Source: Peptococcaceae bacterium (GTDB taxonomy: Bacteria > Bacillota > Dehalobacteriia > UBA7702). Taken from it: DNA of 16,604 nt. The first letter of the stretch is position 1; every line of letters starts with the position of its first letter. Positions 15,900 to 16,604 of this stretch are shown in pieces. Location of the stretch: positions 1 through 16,604 of the forward strand of contig DXZC01000041.1 in assembly GCA_019415505.1 (NCBI GenBank), given 5' to 3'. The translations under genes and the position numbers were made by a program. The notes under the pieces were generated by a model that had not been told where the DNA came from, searched no databases, and saw only the letters and a program-made list of their open reading frames with translations.

Positions 15900-15990
15900 C
15901 TACCTCCTTGAATACTGTTATATCCAGTTACTTGGCGCTGATTAGCGTTTCCGTTTGCACTTTGGACAAAATAGAAGGAGGTTTTTAAGT
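15883..15990 (-). pseudogene. Relic of a cysteine-rich KTR-domain protein gene
   Basis: The minus strand preserves the C-terminal half of a small zinc-ribbon-like protein in two frames. One frame reads LLFCPKCKRK (the CPKC begins at 15968); the next reads TETLISAK, then an in-frame stop, then LDITVFKEVEPLNL ending at 15883-15885. From memory, family members read like CPKCKQETLINVKQ followed by LNISVIKEP, so the order and spacing match across one frameshift and one stop codon. The N-terminal half with the first Cys pair is lost or unrecognisable. Such proteins lie in conjugative and other mobile elements of Firmicutes. This marks the region as the remains of an inserted element. The match is by memory, not by a search. 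Confidence 0.5.
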
Positions 15991-16053
15991 CCCGCATATA
16001 CCGGAAGTTTTACTGTCACAGATATGGTAGTATCCATTCATACCATTGTTCAT
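15985..16053 (-). other. 22-codon open frame with two cysteines behind the regulator
   Basis: Twelve bases after the stop of the XRE-type regulator an ATG opens a 22-residue frame (MNNGMNGYYHICDSKTSGIC, then GT and stop). No ribosome binding site precedes it; translation could only follow by coupling to the regulator. It runs into the KTR relic in the same frame as the LISAK part, so it may be the decayed front of that gene, with IC-DSKT standing for the family's first Cys and KT motif. It could equally be chance. Confidence 0.2.
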
Positions 16054-16065
16054 AATTACAATAGG

Positions 16066-16521
16066 TTAATTTTTCTTTTTGTTCTTCCAAACATTATACA
16101 AAATGTCCTTTAGTACAAGAAAAGTATCAAGTTCGTTATATTGATATTCCTGCCCCAATTCTTTTAGCATTGTCTCCAATCCTCGAGCAAAATAGGGAAT
16201 GTTCACTTCGCTTTGGTATTTGATGAGAATGGGGTATTTTCCCCCCCAAGCATTAGTCCAGTCAATTTTCTCTTCTTTTTTTTCATCAGTATTATCAATA
16301 ATATTTTGGATTTCTTGGAGATTAACATCAAAAATTATGAGTTCGTCTAATGACATATGATATAAAGCTGACATTTTCTTTGCTTGGCGTATATCTGGGA
16401 TTGTTTCATCGGTTTCCCATTTTGAGACCGTTTGTCTACTCACACCCAATTTCTCTGCTACTTCTTCCTGTGATAAGCCACTTCTCTTTCTCGCATGAAA
16501 CAAACTGTTGCCCAAATTCAT
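16066..16521 (-). CDS. XRE-family transcriptional regulator
   Basis: The 151-residue protein starts with a classic Cro/C1-type helix-turn-helix (about residues 6-60: LSQEEVAEKLGVSRQTVSKW, then DETIPDIRQAKKMSALYHMS). The rest (about 70-151) is a separate domain with KIDWTNAWGGKYPIL and a closing ELDTFLVLKDILYNVWK, seen in other clostridial XRE regulators and of unknown role. AGGAGG lies 8 bases before the ATG. Upstream there are overlapping TATAAT sequences near 16549-16559 and a perfect dyad at 16584-16604 that could be its operator. It lies alone at the window edge, next to relics of mobile DNA, and may be part of an element continuing to the right. Confidence 0.9.
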   Translation of the reverse strand: MNLGNSLFHARKRSGLSQEEVAEKLGVSRQTVSKWETDETIPDIRQAKKMSALYHMSLDELIIFDVNLQEIQNIIDNTDEKKEEKIDWTNAWGGKYPILIKYQSEVNIPYFARGLETMLKELGQEYQYNELDTFLVLKDILYNVWKNKKKN

Positions 16522-16583
16522 ATTTTCTTTCCTCCTATTTGTATTGTAATTATATTATAGTGCTTTGTCAGGAAAACTTCTAC

Positions 16584-16604
16584 CAATTATATCAACTATA
16601 ATTG
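16584..16604. repeat. Perfect 8-5-8 inverted repeat upstream of the XRE gene
   Basis: CAATTATA (16584-16591) and TATAATTG (16597-16604) are exact reverse complements around TCAAC. The dyad lies about 65 bases before the regulator's start, upstream of its probable -10 region. It has the size and symmetry of an XRE-dimer operator, though AT-rich DNA makes such dyads less surprising. It ends at the window edge and could continue. Confidence 0.5.

Larger units (their letters stand above)
15485..16065. other. Accessory stretch without an intact recognised gene
   Basis: This stretch of about 580 bases holds the relic of the KTR gene with its hairpin, the possible 56-codon frame, and otherwise short interrupted frames. 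It separates the conserved plus-strand operon from the XRE-type regulator. The pattern of broken frames suggests an old insertion that has decayed. Confidence 0.5.

Noticed and set aside
16350..16601. Plus-strand 83-codon frame opposite the XRE gene
   Set aside because: It is antisense to a clear helix-turn-helix gene, has no ribosome binding site and no recognisable features.

Overview
The window comes from a low-GC, anaerobic Gram-positive bacterium of the Firmicutes (Clostridia or a relative). Three things point there: a Wood-Ljungdahl carbonyl-branch cluster as in acetogens and related anaerobes, a DnaD-domain/DnaC-type helicase-loader pair of the Firmicutes type, and AGGAGG-like ribosome binding sites before most genes. 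I cannot name the genus from sequence alone.

Region 1 (1-6077, + strand) is the 3' part of an acs operon. In order it holds acsC (large subunit of the corrinoid iron-sulfur protein, CFeSP), a RACo-type reductive activator, an AcsF/CooC-type maturation ATPase, acsD (small CFeSP subunit) and acsE (methyltetrahydrofolate:CFeSP methyltransferase). A strong intrinsic terminator follows acsE. Together AcsE loads the methyl group onto the cobalt of AcsCD, RACo rescues cobalt that has become oxidised, and the ATPase probably serves nickel insertion into acetyl-CoA synthase, whose gene must lie to the left of the window. A hairpin sits just before acsC.

Region 2 (6078-8400) is a patch of less conserved genes. 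It has a 460-base stretch without an intact gene that holds two unanchored open fragments on the minus strand, a minus-strand lipoprotein gene with a good promoter, a plus-strand gene that looks like a divergent YpsA/SLOG-fold protein, and a small minus-strand gene for a 71-residue protein with one hydrophobic segment. The last two overlap tail to tail by 17 bases.

Region 3 (8401-15484, + strand) is a tight seven-gene run: an Lrp/AsnC-type regulator, a class I aminotransferase (resembling the alaR-alaT pair of Bacillus), trkA and trkH (potassium uptake), a DnaD-domain protein, a DnaC/DnaI-like helicase loader and a nitrilase-superfamily amidase. Spacings run from a 4-base overlap to 23 bases. 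It starts at a promoter that overlaps the promoter of the divergent 71-residue gene, and ends at a 15-bp-stem terminator.

Region 4 (15485-16604, minus strand) looks like accessory DNA: an intact XRE-type regulator whose upstream side carries a perfect 8-5-8 dyad at the window edge, and downstream of it a decayed copy of a small cysteine-rich 'KTR' protein gene of the kind found in mobile elements of Firmicutes, with its own terminator-like hairpin. A possible 56-codon gene with a GTG start lies further on. I saw no CRISPR array, tRNA, rRNA or intact transposase.
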